Source of the DNA: Frankia canadensis
Lineage (GTDB): Bacteria > Actinomycetota > Actinomycetes > Frankiales > Frankiaceae
Direction of reading: 5' to 3'
Length of the DNA: 60,581 bases
NCBI RefSeq assembly: GCF_900197875.1
Contig: NZ_FZMO01000068.1
Coordinates: 1-60,581, forward strand
The notes under the pieces are model-generated. The model was not told the DNA's origin. It saw only the letters and a list, made by a program, of their open reading frames with translations, and did not search any database. Shown piece by piece: positions 7,815 through 16,110 of this stretch (position 1 is its first letter; each line of letters begins with the position of its first letter). The position numbers were made by a program, and so were the translations under genes.

Positions 7815-8804
7815 TCAGGGAGCGATGTCCAGGACGATCTTGCCGATCGCCTGCCGGTTCGCCACCAGGGCGAGGGCGGCCGCGGCCTCGTCGAGCGGAT
7901 AACGGGCGCCGATGCGGGGCGCGAGCTTGCCGTCGGCGAGCAGGTCACCGAGCTCGGCGCGATCGCGGGCGGCGAGTTCGGGCTCGTTGAGCTCGAGGCC
8001 GGCGTTGCCGAAGCCGAGGATGGTCATGCCCTTGAGCAGCACGAGGTTGAGCGGGATCTTCGGGATCTCGCCGCTGGCGTAGCCGATCGTGACGAACCGG
8101 CCGCCCCAGCCGAGCGTGCGCAGCGCCGGCTCCGCCCACCGGCCGCCGACCGGGTCGAGCACCACGTCCGCCCCGCCGCACGCGGCGCGGATCGCGTCCC
8201 GCAGCGGCTCGCGTTCGTAGTCGATGAGATGCGTGGCGCCCTGGTCCCGGCAGACGGCGAGCTTCTCCGGGCTCGACGCCGCGGCGACCACCGTGGCCCC
8301 GAGCAGCGCGCCCACCTCCACCGCCGCGAGGCCGACCCCGCCGGCCGCGCCGAGGACGACCAGCCGCTCCCCGGCGCGCAGCTCGGCGACTGACCGCAGC
8401 GCGTGGTAGGCGGTCAGGTGACACACCCAGGTCGCCGCGGCGACGGCGAGGTCGACCGTTTCCGGCACCGGGGTGAGCGCGGACTCCGGGACCGCGGCGA
8501 ACTCGGCGAACGCGCCGCTCGCCGCCGTGTTACCGGTAACCATCCCGGCCACCCGGTCGCCGACCCGCACGCGGCCCACGCCGGAACCGACCTCCGCGAC
8601 GACCCCCGCGAACTCGGCGCCCAGCACGAACGGCGGTGCCACGGCCACCTGATACCGGCCCGCCATGATCAGGACGTCGGGCAGGTTGACCCCGGCCGCG
8701 TGGATGCGCACCAGCGCCTCGCCGGGACCCGGCCGCGGCCTGTCCACCGCCTCCACCGAGAGGGCCCCCGGCTCGCCGAGCTGGCGACAGACGGCGGCAC
8801 GCAT
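7815..8804 (-). CDS. Zinc-free MDR oxidoreductase, NADPH:quinone reductase type
   Basis: A 329-residue medium-chain dehydrogenase/reductase. The N-terminal GroES-like fold has the AGVNLPDVLIMAGRY signature of the quinone oxidoreductase branch. The Rossmann part has VLGAAGGVGLAAVEVG for NADP binding and later DPVGGRWAEPALRTL and GRFVTIGYASG. The structural-zinc cysteine cluster is missing, as usual for this branch. Such enzymes reduce quinones or enones with NADPH. ATG 8804 (MRAAVCRQLGEPG) has GGAAGA 8 bases upstream and is preferred to an in-frame start ten codons earlier. Confidence 0.92.
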   Translation of the reverse strand: MRAAVCRQLGEPGALSVEAVDRPRPGPGEALVRIHAAGVNLPDVLIMAGRYQVAVAPPFVLGAEFAGVVAEVGSGVGRVRVGDRVAGMVTGNTAASGAFAEFAAVPESALTPVPETVDLAVAAATWVCHLTAYHALRSVAELRAGERLVVLGAAGGVGLAAVEVGALLGATVVAAASSPEKLAVCRDQGATHLIDYEREPLRDAIRAACGGADVVLDPVGGRWAEPALRTLGWGGRFVTIGYASGEIPKIPLNLVLLKGMTILGFGNAGLELNEPELAARDRAELGDLLADGKLAPRIGARYPLDEAAAALALVANRQAIGKIVLDIAP

Positions 8805-8840
8805 CGTCGTATCTTCCACGATCCGCAGTATCACATCGGC

Positions 8841-8870
8841 GCAGGCGCAGGCGCAGGCGCAGGCGCAGGC
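8841..8870. repeat. Hexanucleotide repeat (GCAGGC)5
   Basis: Five exact copies of GCAGGC lie 37 bases upstream of the quinone reductase-like start, followed by a degenerate unit. They are within the divergent intergenic region. Confidence 0.9.
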
Positions 8871-8964
8871 GCGGGTGCTGGGTCACGAGGCGGCCCAGGC
8901 CGCGCGCGGGCCGTGGCGCACGGGTTCGGTGGCTTCGGAGCATCCTGCGGCGCCGCATGATTGG

Positions 8965-9019
8965 GTGGGCCGTGGGCCGTGGGCCGTGGGCCGTGGGCCG
9001 TGGGCCGTGGGCCGTGGGC
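8965..9019. repeat. Heptanucleotide repeat (GTGGGCC)7 plus a partial copy
   Basis: Seven exact copies of GTGGGCC (8965-9013) and a partial eighth end 32 bases before the ATG of the SDR gene. Copy-number change here would alter the distance between any upstream promoter and the gene. Confidence 0.95.
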
Positions 9020-9051
9020 ACGGGCGTCGACAGGGACGGGACGGGAGCGCG

Positions 9052-9831
9052 ATGGACCTGCATCTCGCGGGGCGGGTGGTGCTGGTGACCGGCGGTTCCG
9101 ACGGTCTCGGCGCCGCGCTCGTGCGGACGCTGGCCGCCGAGGGCGCGCGGGTGGCCTTCTGCGGGCGGGACGAGGCACGCCTGCTCGCCGTCGCCGAGCA
9201 GGCCGCGCAGGGCCCCGGGGAGGTCCTGCCGATCGTCGCGGACGTGCGTGACCCGGACGCGCTCGCTCGCTTCGTCGACGCCGCCGCCGACCGCTGGCAT
9301 GCCGTGCACGGCCTGGTCAACAACGCCGGGGCGAGCAGCGCCGGGCCGTTCGAGACGCAGGACGACGACGTCTGGCAGGCCGATCTGGATCTCAAGCTGT
9401 ACGCGGCGGTCCGTGCCTGCCGGCTCGTGCTGCCGCACCTGCGCCGGGCCGGGGGCGGCGCGATCGTCAACTCGCTGTCGGTGACGGCCCGCGCGCCCGG
9501 CGCGGCCTCCATGCCGACGTCGGTGACCCGGGCCGCCGGACTCGCCCTGACCAAGGCGCTGTCCAAGGAGTTCGGTGCGGACGGGGTGCGGGTCAACGCG
9601 ATCCTCGTCGGCCTGGTGCGCAGCGGCCAGTGGGAGCGGGTCGCCGCGGGCCAGGGCGTCCCCGTCGACGAGCTGTACGCGCGGATGGGGACGGCGTCGG
9701 GCATCCCGCTGGGCCGGTTCGGCCACGCCGAGGAGTTCGCCGACCTGGTGGCCTTCCTGGTGTCCGACCGTGCCGCCTACCTCACCGGTACGGCGATCAA
9801 CCTCGACGGCGGCATGAGCCCGGTCGCCTGA
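9052..9831 (+). CDS. SDR-family protein with substituted catalytic Tyr/Lys
   Basis: A 259-residue short-chain dehydrogenase/reductase fold protein. The NAD(P) motif is VTGGSDGLGAAL, NNAG follows (LVNNAGASSAG) and the catalytic Ser is kept (IVNSLSV). The usual YxxxK reads TSVTR, so Tyr is Thr and Lys is Arg. A divergent 3-oxoacyl-ACP reductase-like branch of SDRs also lacks this pair. The rest of the fold, including VRVNAILVGLVRS and the C-terminal YLTGTAINLDGGM, is intact, arguing against a pseudogene. It starts at ATG 9052 with GGGAGCG upstream. It may bind cofactor without normal reductase chemistry. Confidence 0.9.
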   Translation: MDLHLAGRVVLVTGGSDGLGAALVRTLAAEGARVAFCGRDEARLLAVAEQAAQGPGEVLPIVADVRDPDALARFVDAAADRWHAVHGLVNNAGASSAGPFETQDDDVWQADLDLKLYAAVRACRLVLPHLRRAGGGAIVNSLSVTARAPGAASMPTSVTRAAGLALTKALSKEFGADGVRVNAILVGLVRSGQWERVAAGQGVPVDELYARMGTASGIPLGRFGHAEEFADLVAFLVSDRAAYLTGTAINLDGGMSPVA

Positions 9832-9873
9832 GGCGGCCGGGCCGTCCCGTCTCGGTGAGCGCCGCCGCCACCG

Positions 9874-11292
9874 TCAGCTCGGGGCGGTGAACGGCAGGCG
9901 GACCTGGAAGCGGGTGTCGCCGGGGACCGACTCGACGCGCAGGTCGCCGTGATGCTTCTTGACGACGATCCGCCACGAGATGTCCAGGCCGAGTCCGGTG
10001 CCCTCGCCGACCGCCTTCGTCGTGAAGAACGGCTCGAAGATCCGGTCCCGGATCGCCGGGTCGATGCCCGGCCCGGTGTCGCCGATCTCGACGACGAGGC
10101 TGTCGTGGTCGGCGAAGGTGCGCACGGTCAGCACGCCGCGGTGGTCCATCGCCGACACCGCGTTGTCGATCAGGTTGGTCCAGACCTGGTTGAGCTCGGC
10201 GGCGTAGGCGGGGATCGGCGGCAGGGTCCGGTCGTAGTCCCGGCGGATGTCGACATTGTCGCCGATCTTGCGGCCCAGCATGATCAGGGTGCTGTCGAGC
10301 AGCTCGTGGATGTCGACGGTCTGGAACGGCGCCCGGTCCATCTGCGAGTACTGCTTGGCGGCGGTGACGAGCGAGGAGACGCGGGTGGTGGAGTCCTCGA
10401 TCTCGCGCATGAGCATCTCGCTCTCGACCGTGTAGGTCAGCCAGCGCACCGCCCCCTCGACCACGCCCGCGGGCACCGAGGCGGCCACGTGGTCGAGCCA
10501 GTCGATGTCCAGCCCGGCCTGCACGAAGATCGGCGCGATGTCCCAGGCGTCGCCGATGCCGTGCTCGTCGAGCCAGTCGCCGAGGGTGTCCTCGCGGTCC
10601 GACGTCTCGATCGGGGTCAGCGACGGTGCCTTCGCCACCCGCTCCACCGCCTCCTCCTGCAGGCGGACCAGCGACTCGAGCTCCGGGCGTTCGTAAGGGC
10701 CGGCCGCGATCATGCCGAGCTTGTGGCGCATGCCGGCGACCCGCTCGCGCAGCGCCGCCGTCGCCCGCACGGCCGCGGCGGCCGGGTTGTTCAGCTCGTG
10801 GGTCAGCCCCGCCGACAGCGAGCCGAGCGCGAGCAGCCGCTCCCGCTGGCCGACCATCTGCTGGGTGCTCTGCATCCCGAAGAACAGGCCCTCGAGCATG
10901 TGCAGGGCCATCGGGAACCACTCGCGCATCATCACGGCCACGTCCTCGGCGTCGAGGACGAAGAAGCGGCTGGGCTCGGTGACCCGCATCGAGTTCTTGT
11001 AGAGCTGGGGCATCCGGTCGCCGAGGTAGGCGTGCCACGCGCCGGCGTACACCCCGCGCTGGTCGGTGCGCACGACCTCCACGTCGTCGGCGCCGACCCG
11101 GCTGGACAGCACCAGCGCGCCCTCGATGAGCACGTAGAAGCAGGTCGCCGGGTCACCCTCGGCGTAGACGGGCCCGGGCTCGAGCAGCTCGACGTGCCCG
11201 CGCTCGCACAGCCAGTCCAGCTGGTCGTCGGCGAGCTTCTCGAACAGGAACAGCGTGCGCAGCTCCGCGGCGCTGCACGGCGTCGTCGTCAT
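9874..11292 (-). CDS. Histidine kinase with N-terminal cNMP-binding-like domain
   Basis: A 472-residue soluble sensor kinase. Residues about 5-125 form a CRP-like cyclic-nucleotide-binding fold (LFEKLADDQLDWLCERG, FYVLIEGALVLSSRVG), but the phosphate-binding cassette (FGE...RTA) is not recognisable, so cNMP binding is doubtful. The phosphoacceptor is His165 in GLTHELNNP. The N box (NLIDNAVSAM), G1 (DTGPGID), F box (FFTT) and G2 (GTGLGL) are intact. There are no TM segments. Two close ATGs exist; 11292 has GGGGAGG six bases upstream and is preferred to 11298. It starts 41 bases after the stop of the response regulator-reductase fusion on the same strand, which makes that its likely partner. 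Confidence 0.93.
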   Translation of the reverse strand: MTTTPCSAAELRTLFLFEKLADDQLDWLCERGHVELLEPGPVYAEGDPATCFYVLIEGALVLSSRVGADDVEVVRTDQRGVYAGAWHAYLGDRMPQLYKNSMRVTEPSRFFVLDAEDVAVMMREWFPMALHMLEGLFFGMQSTQQMVGQRERLLALGSLSAGLTHELNNPAAAAVRATAALRERVAGMRHKLGMIAAGPYERPELESLVRLQEEAVERVAKAPSLTPIETSDREDTLGDWLDEHGIGDAWDIAPIFVQAGLDIDWLDHVAASVPAGVVEGAVRWLTYTVESEMLMREIEDSTTRVSSLVTAAKQYSQMDRAPFQTVDIHELLDSTLIMLGRKIGDNVDIRRDYDRTLPPIPAYAAELNQVWTNLIDNAVSAMDHRGVLTVRTFADHDSLVVEIGDTGPGIDPAIRDRIFEPFFTTKAVGEGTGLGLDISWRIVVKKHHGDLRVESVPGDTRFQVRLPFTAPS

Positions 11293-11333
11293 GGTCATCC
11301 TCCCCGGGCGGTCGTCCGCGTGGCGCGACGGCG

Positions 11334-13091
11334 TCAGCGCTTCTCGAGATAACGGTGGACGAGCGCGATCGCCATCGCGCCCTCGCCGACCGCGGAGGCG
11401 ACCCGCTTCACCGACTCGGCGCGGGCGTCCCCGGCGACGAACACGCCCGGGACGGACGTCTCCAGGTGGTACGGGTCGCGGTCCAGCGCCCAGCCGCTCG
11501 GCCGCAGCCCGTCGACGATGAGGTCCGGCCCGGCCAGGACGAACCCGCGCTCGTCGCGGTGCAGCACACCGTCGAGCCAGCTGGTGCGTGGCGCGGCACC
11601 GATGAAGACGAACAGCCAGTGGGTGTCGACGGTCTCGGTCTCGCCGCTGGCACTGTTACGCAGGGTGATCCGCTCCAGGTGGCCGTCGCCCTCGACGCCG
11701 ACGACCTCGGTGCAGGTCCGCACGGTGATCGCGTCGACCGCGGCGATCTGCTGGATGAGGTAGTGCGACATCGACGCCTCCAGCGACGGCCCGCGCACCA
11801 CCAGGGTGACGCGGCGGGCGTGCCGGGCGAAGTGCATCGCCGCCTGGCCGGCGGAGTTCGCCCCGCCGACGATGTAGACGTCCTGGCCCGAGCAGGACGG
11901 CGCCTCGGTGAGCGCCGAGCCGTAGAACACCCCGCGGCCGGTGAACTCGCTGACCCCGGGGGCGGCGAGCTGGCGGTAGGACACCCCGGTGGCGAGCACG
12001 ACGGCGTGCGCGGAGATCTCCTGCCCGTCGTCGAAGCGCACCGTGCGGGCCGGGCCGTTGACCTCGAGGGCAACGGCGTCGCGGGTGGTCAGCACCTCGG
12101 CACCGAACTTCACCGCCTGCCGCCGCGCCCGGTCGGTGAGCTGCGCGCCGGAGACGCCGTCCGGGAAGCCGAGATAGTTCTCGATCCGCGAGCTCTGCCC
12201 GGCCTGGCCGCCGGTGGCCATCCGCTCGACGAGCACGGTGCGCAGCCCCTCGGACGCCGCGTACACCGCCGAGCCGAGCCCCGCCGGGCCGCCGCCGATC
12301 ACCACCACGTCGTAGAAGTCCTCGGTCGGGGTGGTGCTCAGGCCCACCCGGCCGGCGAGCTCCGCGTCCGTCGGGTCGGTGAGCGTCACGCCGTCGGGGG
12401 TGATGACCACGGGCAGCGCGTCGGGCGACGCCTCGGCCGCGGCGAGCAGCCGCGCGCCCTCCGGCTCCTCCGACAGGTACCAGCGGTAGGGCACCTGGTT
12501 GCGGGCGAGGAAGTCGCGCACCTCGTAGGACCGCGCCGACCAGCGGTGCCCGACCACCCGGGTCTCGGCGGCGGTGTCGTGGTCGGTGCCGACCCAGGCC
12601 TCCAGCAGGGCGTCGACGACCGGGTACAGCTTCTCCTGCGGCGGGTCCCACGGCTTGAGCAGATAGTGGTCGAGGTCGACGACGTTGATCGCGTCGATCG
12701 CCGCGGTCGTGTCGGCGTAGGCGGTCAGCAGCACGCGCCGCGCCGCCGGGTACAGGTCCATCGCCTGTTCGAGGAACTCGATGCCGTTCATCGCCGGCAT
12801 CCTGAAGTCGGCGAGCAGCACGGCCACCCGGTCGCCGCGCAGCTTCATTTCGCGCAGCGCCTCCAGCGCCTGCGGCCCCGAGTCCGCGCGCACGATCCGG
12901 TACCGCTCGCCGTACTGGCGGCGCAGGTCACGAGCGACGGCGCGGGACACACTCGGATCGTCGTCGACGGTCACGATGGCCGGTCGCGCCCGGGCCCGGG
13001 ACTCCGCCGGCCCCGGTACCGGCGCGGCGCTGCTGCTGGGGGGCGTGCCCTCGGCGCGCGGTGCGGCCTGCGTTGCCGGTTCGGTCGTCAT
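11334..13091 (-). CDS. Response regulator fused to Grx-like and TrxR-like domains
   Basis: A 585-residue three-part protein. A receiver domain (about 36-165) has acidic DDD at 43-45, phosphoacceptor Asp95 (LLADFRMP), Thr123 and Lys146. A glutaredoxin-like domain follows (about 178-250), in which the CxxC position reads WSARS. A thioredoxin reductase-type flavoprotein domain (about 258-585) has the FAD motif GGGPAGLG, the NADPH motif GGANSAGQA and the C-terminal FAD motif VFVAGDAR. The site of the CxxC pair reads GVFYGSALTE. The whole protein has only two cysteines (400 and 460), far apart. It is therefore unlikely to be a dithiol reductase despite its resemblance; a flavin/NADPH-dependent signalling output is possible. 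ATG 13091 has AGGGGG upstream. The kinase gene follows on the same strand. Confidence 0.92.
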   Translation of the reverse strand: MTTEPATQAAPRAEGTPPSSSAAPVPGPAESRARARPAIVTVDDDPSVSRAVARDLRRQYGERYRIVRADSGPQALEALREMKLRGDRVAVLLADFRMPAMNGIEFLEQAMDLYPAARRVLLTAYADTTAAIDAINVVDLDHYLLKPWDPPQEKLYPVVDALLEAWVGTDHDTAAETRVVGHRWSARSYEVRDFLARNQVPYRWYLSEEPEGARLLAAAEASPDALPVVITPDGVTLTDPTDAELAGRVGLSTTPTEDFYDVVVIGGGPAGLGSAVYAASEGLRTVLVERMATGGQAGQSSRIENYLGFPDGVSGAQLTDRARRQAVKFGAEVLTTRDAVALEVNGPARTVRFDDGQEISAHAVVLATGVSYRQLAAPGVSEFTGRGVFYGSALTEAPSCSGQDVYIVGGANSAGQAAMHFARHARRVTLVVRGPSLEASMSHYLIQQIAAVDAITVRTCTEVVGVEGDGHLERITLRNSASGETETVDTHWLFVFIGAAPRTSWLDGVLHRDERGFVLAGPDLIVDGLRPSGWALDRDPYHLETSVPGVFVAGDARAESVKRVASAVGEGAMAIALVHRYLEKR

Positions 13092-13464
13092 GGGTGCCCC
13101 CTGGGGAGATCGATGGCTGGCGCGTCGCGGACGCCTCGGGCGCGGTTCACGGCCTGCCGGCGGCGCCGTCCCTACCCCCGGGGGCGGACCGGCGCGCCGG
13201 GCGGCCCGCCCGCACACCGCCACATTCAGCGAGTCTATGGTCCGCAGGGGCGGGGAGCAGGCACGAGCGGGAAACCACCTCGAACCGGCGGAGGTCGCCA
13301 TGAAGCGGACCACGAGTGGCCGGCGGCCGTCGGCTCACTCGGCCGGGGGCCGGCACCGAGGCACCCGGGGCCAGGCCGGACCCCCGCCGAACGAAAGCCG
13401 GGTGTCGGGTACTCGTCCGTGGCCGAATATTCATTCCGGCCATTCCCGTTCGTACGATGGACCG
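13092..13464. other. Divergent intergenic region
   Basis: About 370 bases between the minus-strand response regulator fusion and the plus-strand esterase. It must hold promoters for both directions. The least GC-rich stretch (CCGAATATTCATTCCGG, about 13423-13439) contains a GAATATTC dyad and lies 26 bases before the esterase start. No further gene is supported. Confidence 0.4.
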
Positions 13465-14526
13465 GTGTACGGGAAACGGGTCTCCCCAGAGTGGAGGGCG
13501 GCCATTGTCGCTGTCGTGGTCGTGACAACCCTACTGGTTCTGCTCGTGGTACACGGGCGGACCGGAGCCGCTGGTGGAACGGCCGCCAGAGCATCTGGGG
13601 GATCGACCGCGGCGGGTTCACCCGGACTGTCCCCGGACGGCTCCTGTGGCCCGGGCCCAGCGCGGATTCCACTGACGGCCGGGGTCCACACGTTCGCCTA
13701 CCATGGGACGTCACGTCACTACCGGTTGTCGATTCCCACGCATTATGACGGCCGCCGCGCCTATCCACTGCTCTTTGACTTCCACGGTTTCAAGGCGGAC
13801 GGCGTGCTGGAGGAACAACGGTCGAGAATGGGCGCGGTCGGCCCCGCCCGGGGATTTCTCGTCGTGACCCCGGACGCACTCGGAGTGCCGACGCGGTGGA
13901 ACACGCCGGGGGATCCGGTCAAAGCCGATGACCTGGGTTTCGTCGACGCGCTGCTGACCGATCTCGGCGGCCGCTTCTGCCTGGACGCCCGGCGGGTCTA
14001 CGCCACCGGCCACTCCAACGGCGCGGAGTTCGCCGCGGCGCTGGTCTGCCATTCCGGCCGCTTCGCCGCCGTGGCGATGGTCTCCTCGACGTCGGAGGCC
14101 CGCTGCCCGGCGGGACGCGCCCCGGCGACGATGGCGGTGCACGGCACGGCAGATCCCTCGGTGCCCTACGACGGTGGCCTGGTCGTCGGTGCCACCGTGC
14201 CGGTTCCCGCGGCGCCGGTCGTCATGCGCGGCTATGCCGGCCGGTACGGCTGCGACCCGCTGCCGGCGAGCACGCAGCCCGCCGCCGGCGTCGTCGCGCT
14301 GCGCTTCACCGGCTGCGCCGCCGGCTCGGAGGTCCTGTTCGACACCGTGGTCGGCGGCACCCACTTCTGGCCGTCGAGCCCGGAGGCGCGCCGCGATCCG
14401 CACACCTCCGCCGCTGGCAGGACCTTCGACGCCACCGGCGCGATCCTCGACTTCTTCACCGCGCATCGCGCGCCGGCACCGTCGACGACGCGGCCGACGC
14501 TGGCGGCAGGGCCGGCGGGTCAGTGA
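13465..14526 (+). CDS. Exported polyhydroxybutyrate depolymerase-like esterase
   Basis: A 353-residue alpha/beta-hydrolase of the LpqC/PHB-depolymerase type. The N-terminus has a hydrophobic segment ([18 protein letters not shown], about residues 12-29) acting as signal anchor or signal peptide, followed by a Gly/Ser/Ala linker. The catalytic core shows the oxyanion region LLFDFHGF, the nucleophile elbow GHSNGAEF, an acid region [15 protein letters not shown] and the catalytic His in GGTHFWP. The family hydrolyses polyesters or feruloyl/acetyl esters outside the membrane. The GTG start at 13465 is chosen because it keeps the signal segment near the N-terminus; the RBS is weak. Confidence 0.88.
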   Translation: MYGKRVSPEWRAAIVAVVVVTTLLVLLVVHGRTGAAGGTAARASGGSTAAGSPGLSPDGSCGPGPARIPLTAGVHTFAYHGTSRHYRLSIPTHYDGRRAYPLLFDFHGFKADGVLEEQRSRMGAVGPARGFLVVTPDALGVPTRWNTPGDPVKADDLGFVDALLTDLGGRFCLDARRVYATGHSNGAEFAAALVCHSGRFAAVAMVSSTSEARCPAGRAPATMAVHGTADPSVPYDGGLVVGATVPVPAAPVVMRGYAGRYGCDPLPASTQPAAGVVALRFTGCAAGSEVLFDTVVGGTHFWPSSPEARRDPHTSAAGRTFDATGAILDFFTAHRAPAPSTTRPTLAAGPAGQ

Positions 14527-14540
14527 GGGTCCGCTTGACT

Positions 14541-14723
14541 ACCATGCCGGTCCCGTTGACCGCCGCTGCGGGTAGCCCTGCAGGATGAGCTGCGCGGCGG
14601 CCTCCGAGTAGTGGCCGGTGCTGGTGAGCTGTACGCCGTTCTGGATCCACCAGTCGGTGAACTCCTCCAGCACGCGGGCGAGGTCGAAGCTCCCGTCGAG
14701 CGGACGAAGGTGCGCGGGTCGGT
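14541..14723 (-). pseudogene. Fragment of a large ATPase/nuclease-associated protein
   Basis: The segment encodes [20 protein letters not shown] followed by [21 protein letters not shown]. This resembles a short stretch of large actinobacterial AAA-ATPase-like/PD-(D/E)XK-type proteins that read roughly FxDWWxxHG...YxEAAPQLVLxAFLQR. It begins and ends abruptly with no start or remaining domains, so it is a gene fragment. The family match is from memory of the motif and is moderate. Confidence 0.5.
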
Positions 14724-14769
14724 GGCGATGCTGTCCTGGTCGTCCGACCTGCCGCGCGGTCGCGATGAG

Positions 14770-14990
14770 GCGAGCGTCAGGGCCACCGGGCGGTCGTGCG
14801 CGCTGACCCGCCGGCGCGCCACGTCGACCGTGAGGCCGCCGGCCCGCAGCACGCCCGATGCCGCGGTCCCCGCCGTGCGCCGCAGCACCGCGCGCAGGCG
14901 GACGACGAGCTCCCGCGGGGAGAACGGCTTCGTCAGGTAGTCGTCCGCGCCGAGTTCGAAGCCGAGGATGCTGACCGGGTCGGCGGTCGC
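14770..14990 (-). pseudogene. Fragment of an OmpR/PhoB-family response regulator gene
   Basis: About 73 codons give the end of a receiver domain ([20 protein letters not shown], then RLRAVLRR) and the first strands of a winged-helix domain ([22 protein letters not shown]). The frame then leaves the family where LREFDLL would follow. The phosphoacceptor half of the receiver and the DNA-recognition helix are missing. It lies inside the MerR-type gene in another frame. Confidence 0.8.
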
Positions 14991-15270
14991 CCTCCCAGCT
15001 GCCGTCGGGATGACGCACGTAGAGCTCACCCGCGTACACGGCGTGGGCCTCGGCGGCGGCCACGTGCTCGAAGGCGGCGCGGATGCGGCCCAGGCTCATC
15101 CCGGCGCGGCGCAGGGCCACGATCACCCGCAGTTCCGTCAGGTCACGCCCGGCATCGCGGACCAGTCCCGAGCGCCGCCAGTGCGCCACCTGGCGCGGGG
15201 TGATCCGGGAACCGGGCAGTCGCGGGCGGTCCGCGGGGGGTTCCCGCGACGCGGGCTCGTCACCCGTCAT
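14986..15270 (-). pseudogene. Truncated MerR-family regulator (N-terminal part)
   Basis: ATG 15270 opens a frame with a MerR-like winged helix ([40 protein letters not shown], then RAAFEHVAA) and a following strand-rich part ([19 protein letters not shown]). Family resemblance stops at about residue 95, where the response-regulator fragment begins in another frame. The frame stays open to 14539 but encodes Arg/Pro-rich noise and then the ATPase-like fragment. A truncated DNA-binding protein could still be made. Confidence 0.7.
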
Positions 15271-15337
15271 GTCGCCGAATGTAGCCTCCCGCCCTTGGCG
15301 TCCCACCTCTCGGGCCCGACCTTCGTACGCTGAACGG

Positions 15338-16051
15338 ATGACCGATCGTCTGTACTTCCGCCAGCTGCTGTCTGGCCGCGACTTCGCCGTCGGTGATCCG
15401 GTTGGTACCCAGATGGTGAACTTCGTCTACCTCGTGGGGGATCGGGAGACCGGCGAGGCGGTGGTCGTCGACCCGGCCTACAAGGTCGATGACCTGATCG
15501 ATCTGGCCGCCGCCGACGGCATGCGGCTCACCGGCGCACTCGTCACCCACTACCACGCCGACCACGTGGGCGGGTCCGCGTTCGGCCTGGAGATCGAGGG
15601 CGTCCGCCAGCTCCTCGCGCGGGAGAGCCTGCCCGTCCACGTCAACCGGGACGAGGCCGAGTGGGTGCGCCGCGCGACCGAGGTCTCCGCCTCCGACCTC
15701 GTCGAGCATGACGACGGCGATGTGGTGATGGTCGGGCAGATCCCGATCCAGCTGCTGCACACCCCCGGCCACACCCCCGGCAGCCAGTGCTTCCTCATCG
15801 ACGGCCGCCTCGTCGCCGGCGACACGCTGTTCCTGGAGGGCTGCGGTCGGATGGACCTGCCCGGCGGGGACGCGGGCCTGATGTACGACAGCCTGCGTCG
15901 CCTGGCCGGCCTGCCGGACGCGACCGTGGTGTTCCCCGGGCACCAGTACTCGCCGAAGGCGTCCGAGGACCTGTCCGTCGTCAAGCGGATGAACCACGTC
16001 TTCCGGCCGGCGAGCGCCCAGCAGTGGAAGGCGATGCTCGGCGTCGGCTGA
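15338..16051 (+). CDS. MBL-fold metallo-hydrolase, glyoxalase II-like
   Basis: A 237-residue metallo-beta-lactamase-fold hydrolase. The metal motif is THYHADHVGG (HxHxDH), with later ligands in HTPGHTPGSQCFLIDG, LVAGDTLFLEGCGRMDLPGG and VVFPGHQY. The order matches glyoxalase II / persulfide dioxygenase-like enzymes, which hydrolyse thioesters or oxidise persulfides. It starts with ATG 15338 (MTDRLYFRQLLSG). Upstream lies the gene-fragment mosaic on the other strand, so transcription must start within 15271-15337. Confidence 0.9.
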   Translation: MTDRLYFRQLLSGRDFAVGDPVGTQMVNFVYLVGDRETGEAVVVDPAYKVDDLIDLAAADGMRLTGALVTHYHADHVGGSAFGLEIEGVRQLLARESLPVHVNRDEAEWVRRATEVSASDLVEHDDGDVVMVGQIPIQLLHTPGHTPGSQCFLIDGRLVAGDTLFLEGCGRMDLPGGDAGLMYDSLRRLAGLPDATVVFPGHQYSPKASEDLSVVKRMNHVFRPASAQQWKAMLGVG

Positions 16052-16110
16052 CGGGCGGGTTCTCGGTTGGCGGTTGTCAGTTGGCGATCGGTGGGAGAAG
16101 GGCGGCGATC

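Noticed and set aside
8529-8540. GTTACCGGTAAC palindrome similar in style to the 1091-1118 core
   Set aside because: It lies inside the coding sequence of the quinone reductase-like gene and is only 12 bases; chance or codon effect is enough.
14539-15306. Single 255-residue MerR-type protein
   Set aside because: Only the first about 95 residues from ATG 15270 look like MerR; the middle is the wrong frame of a response regulator fragment and the end belongs to another family.
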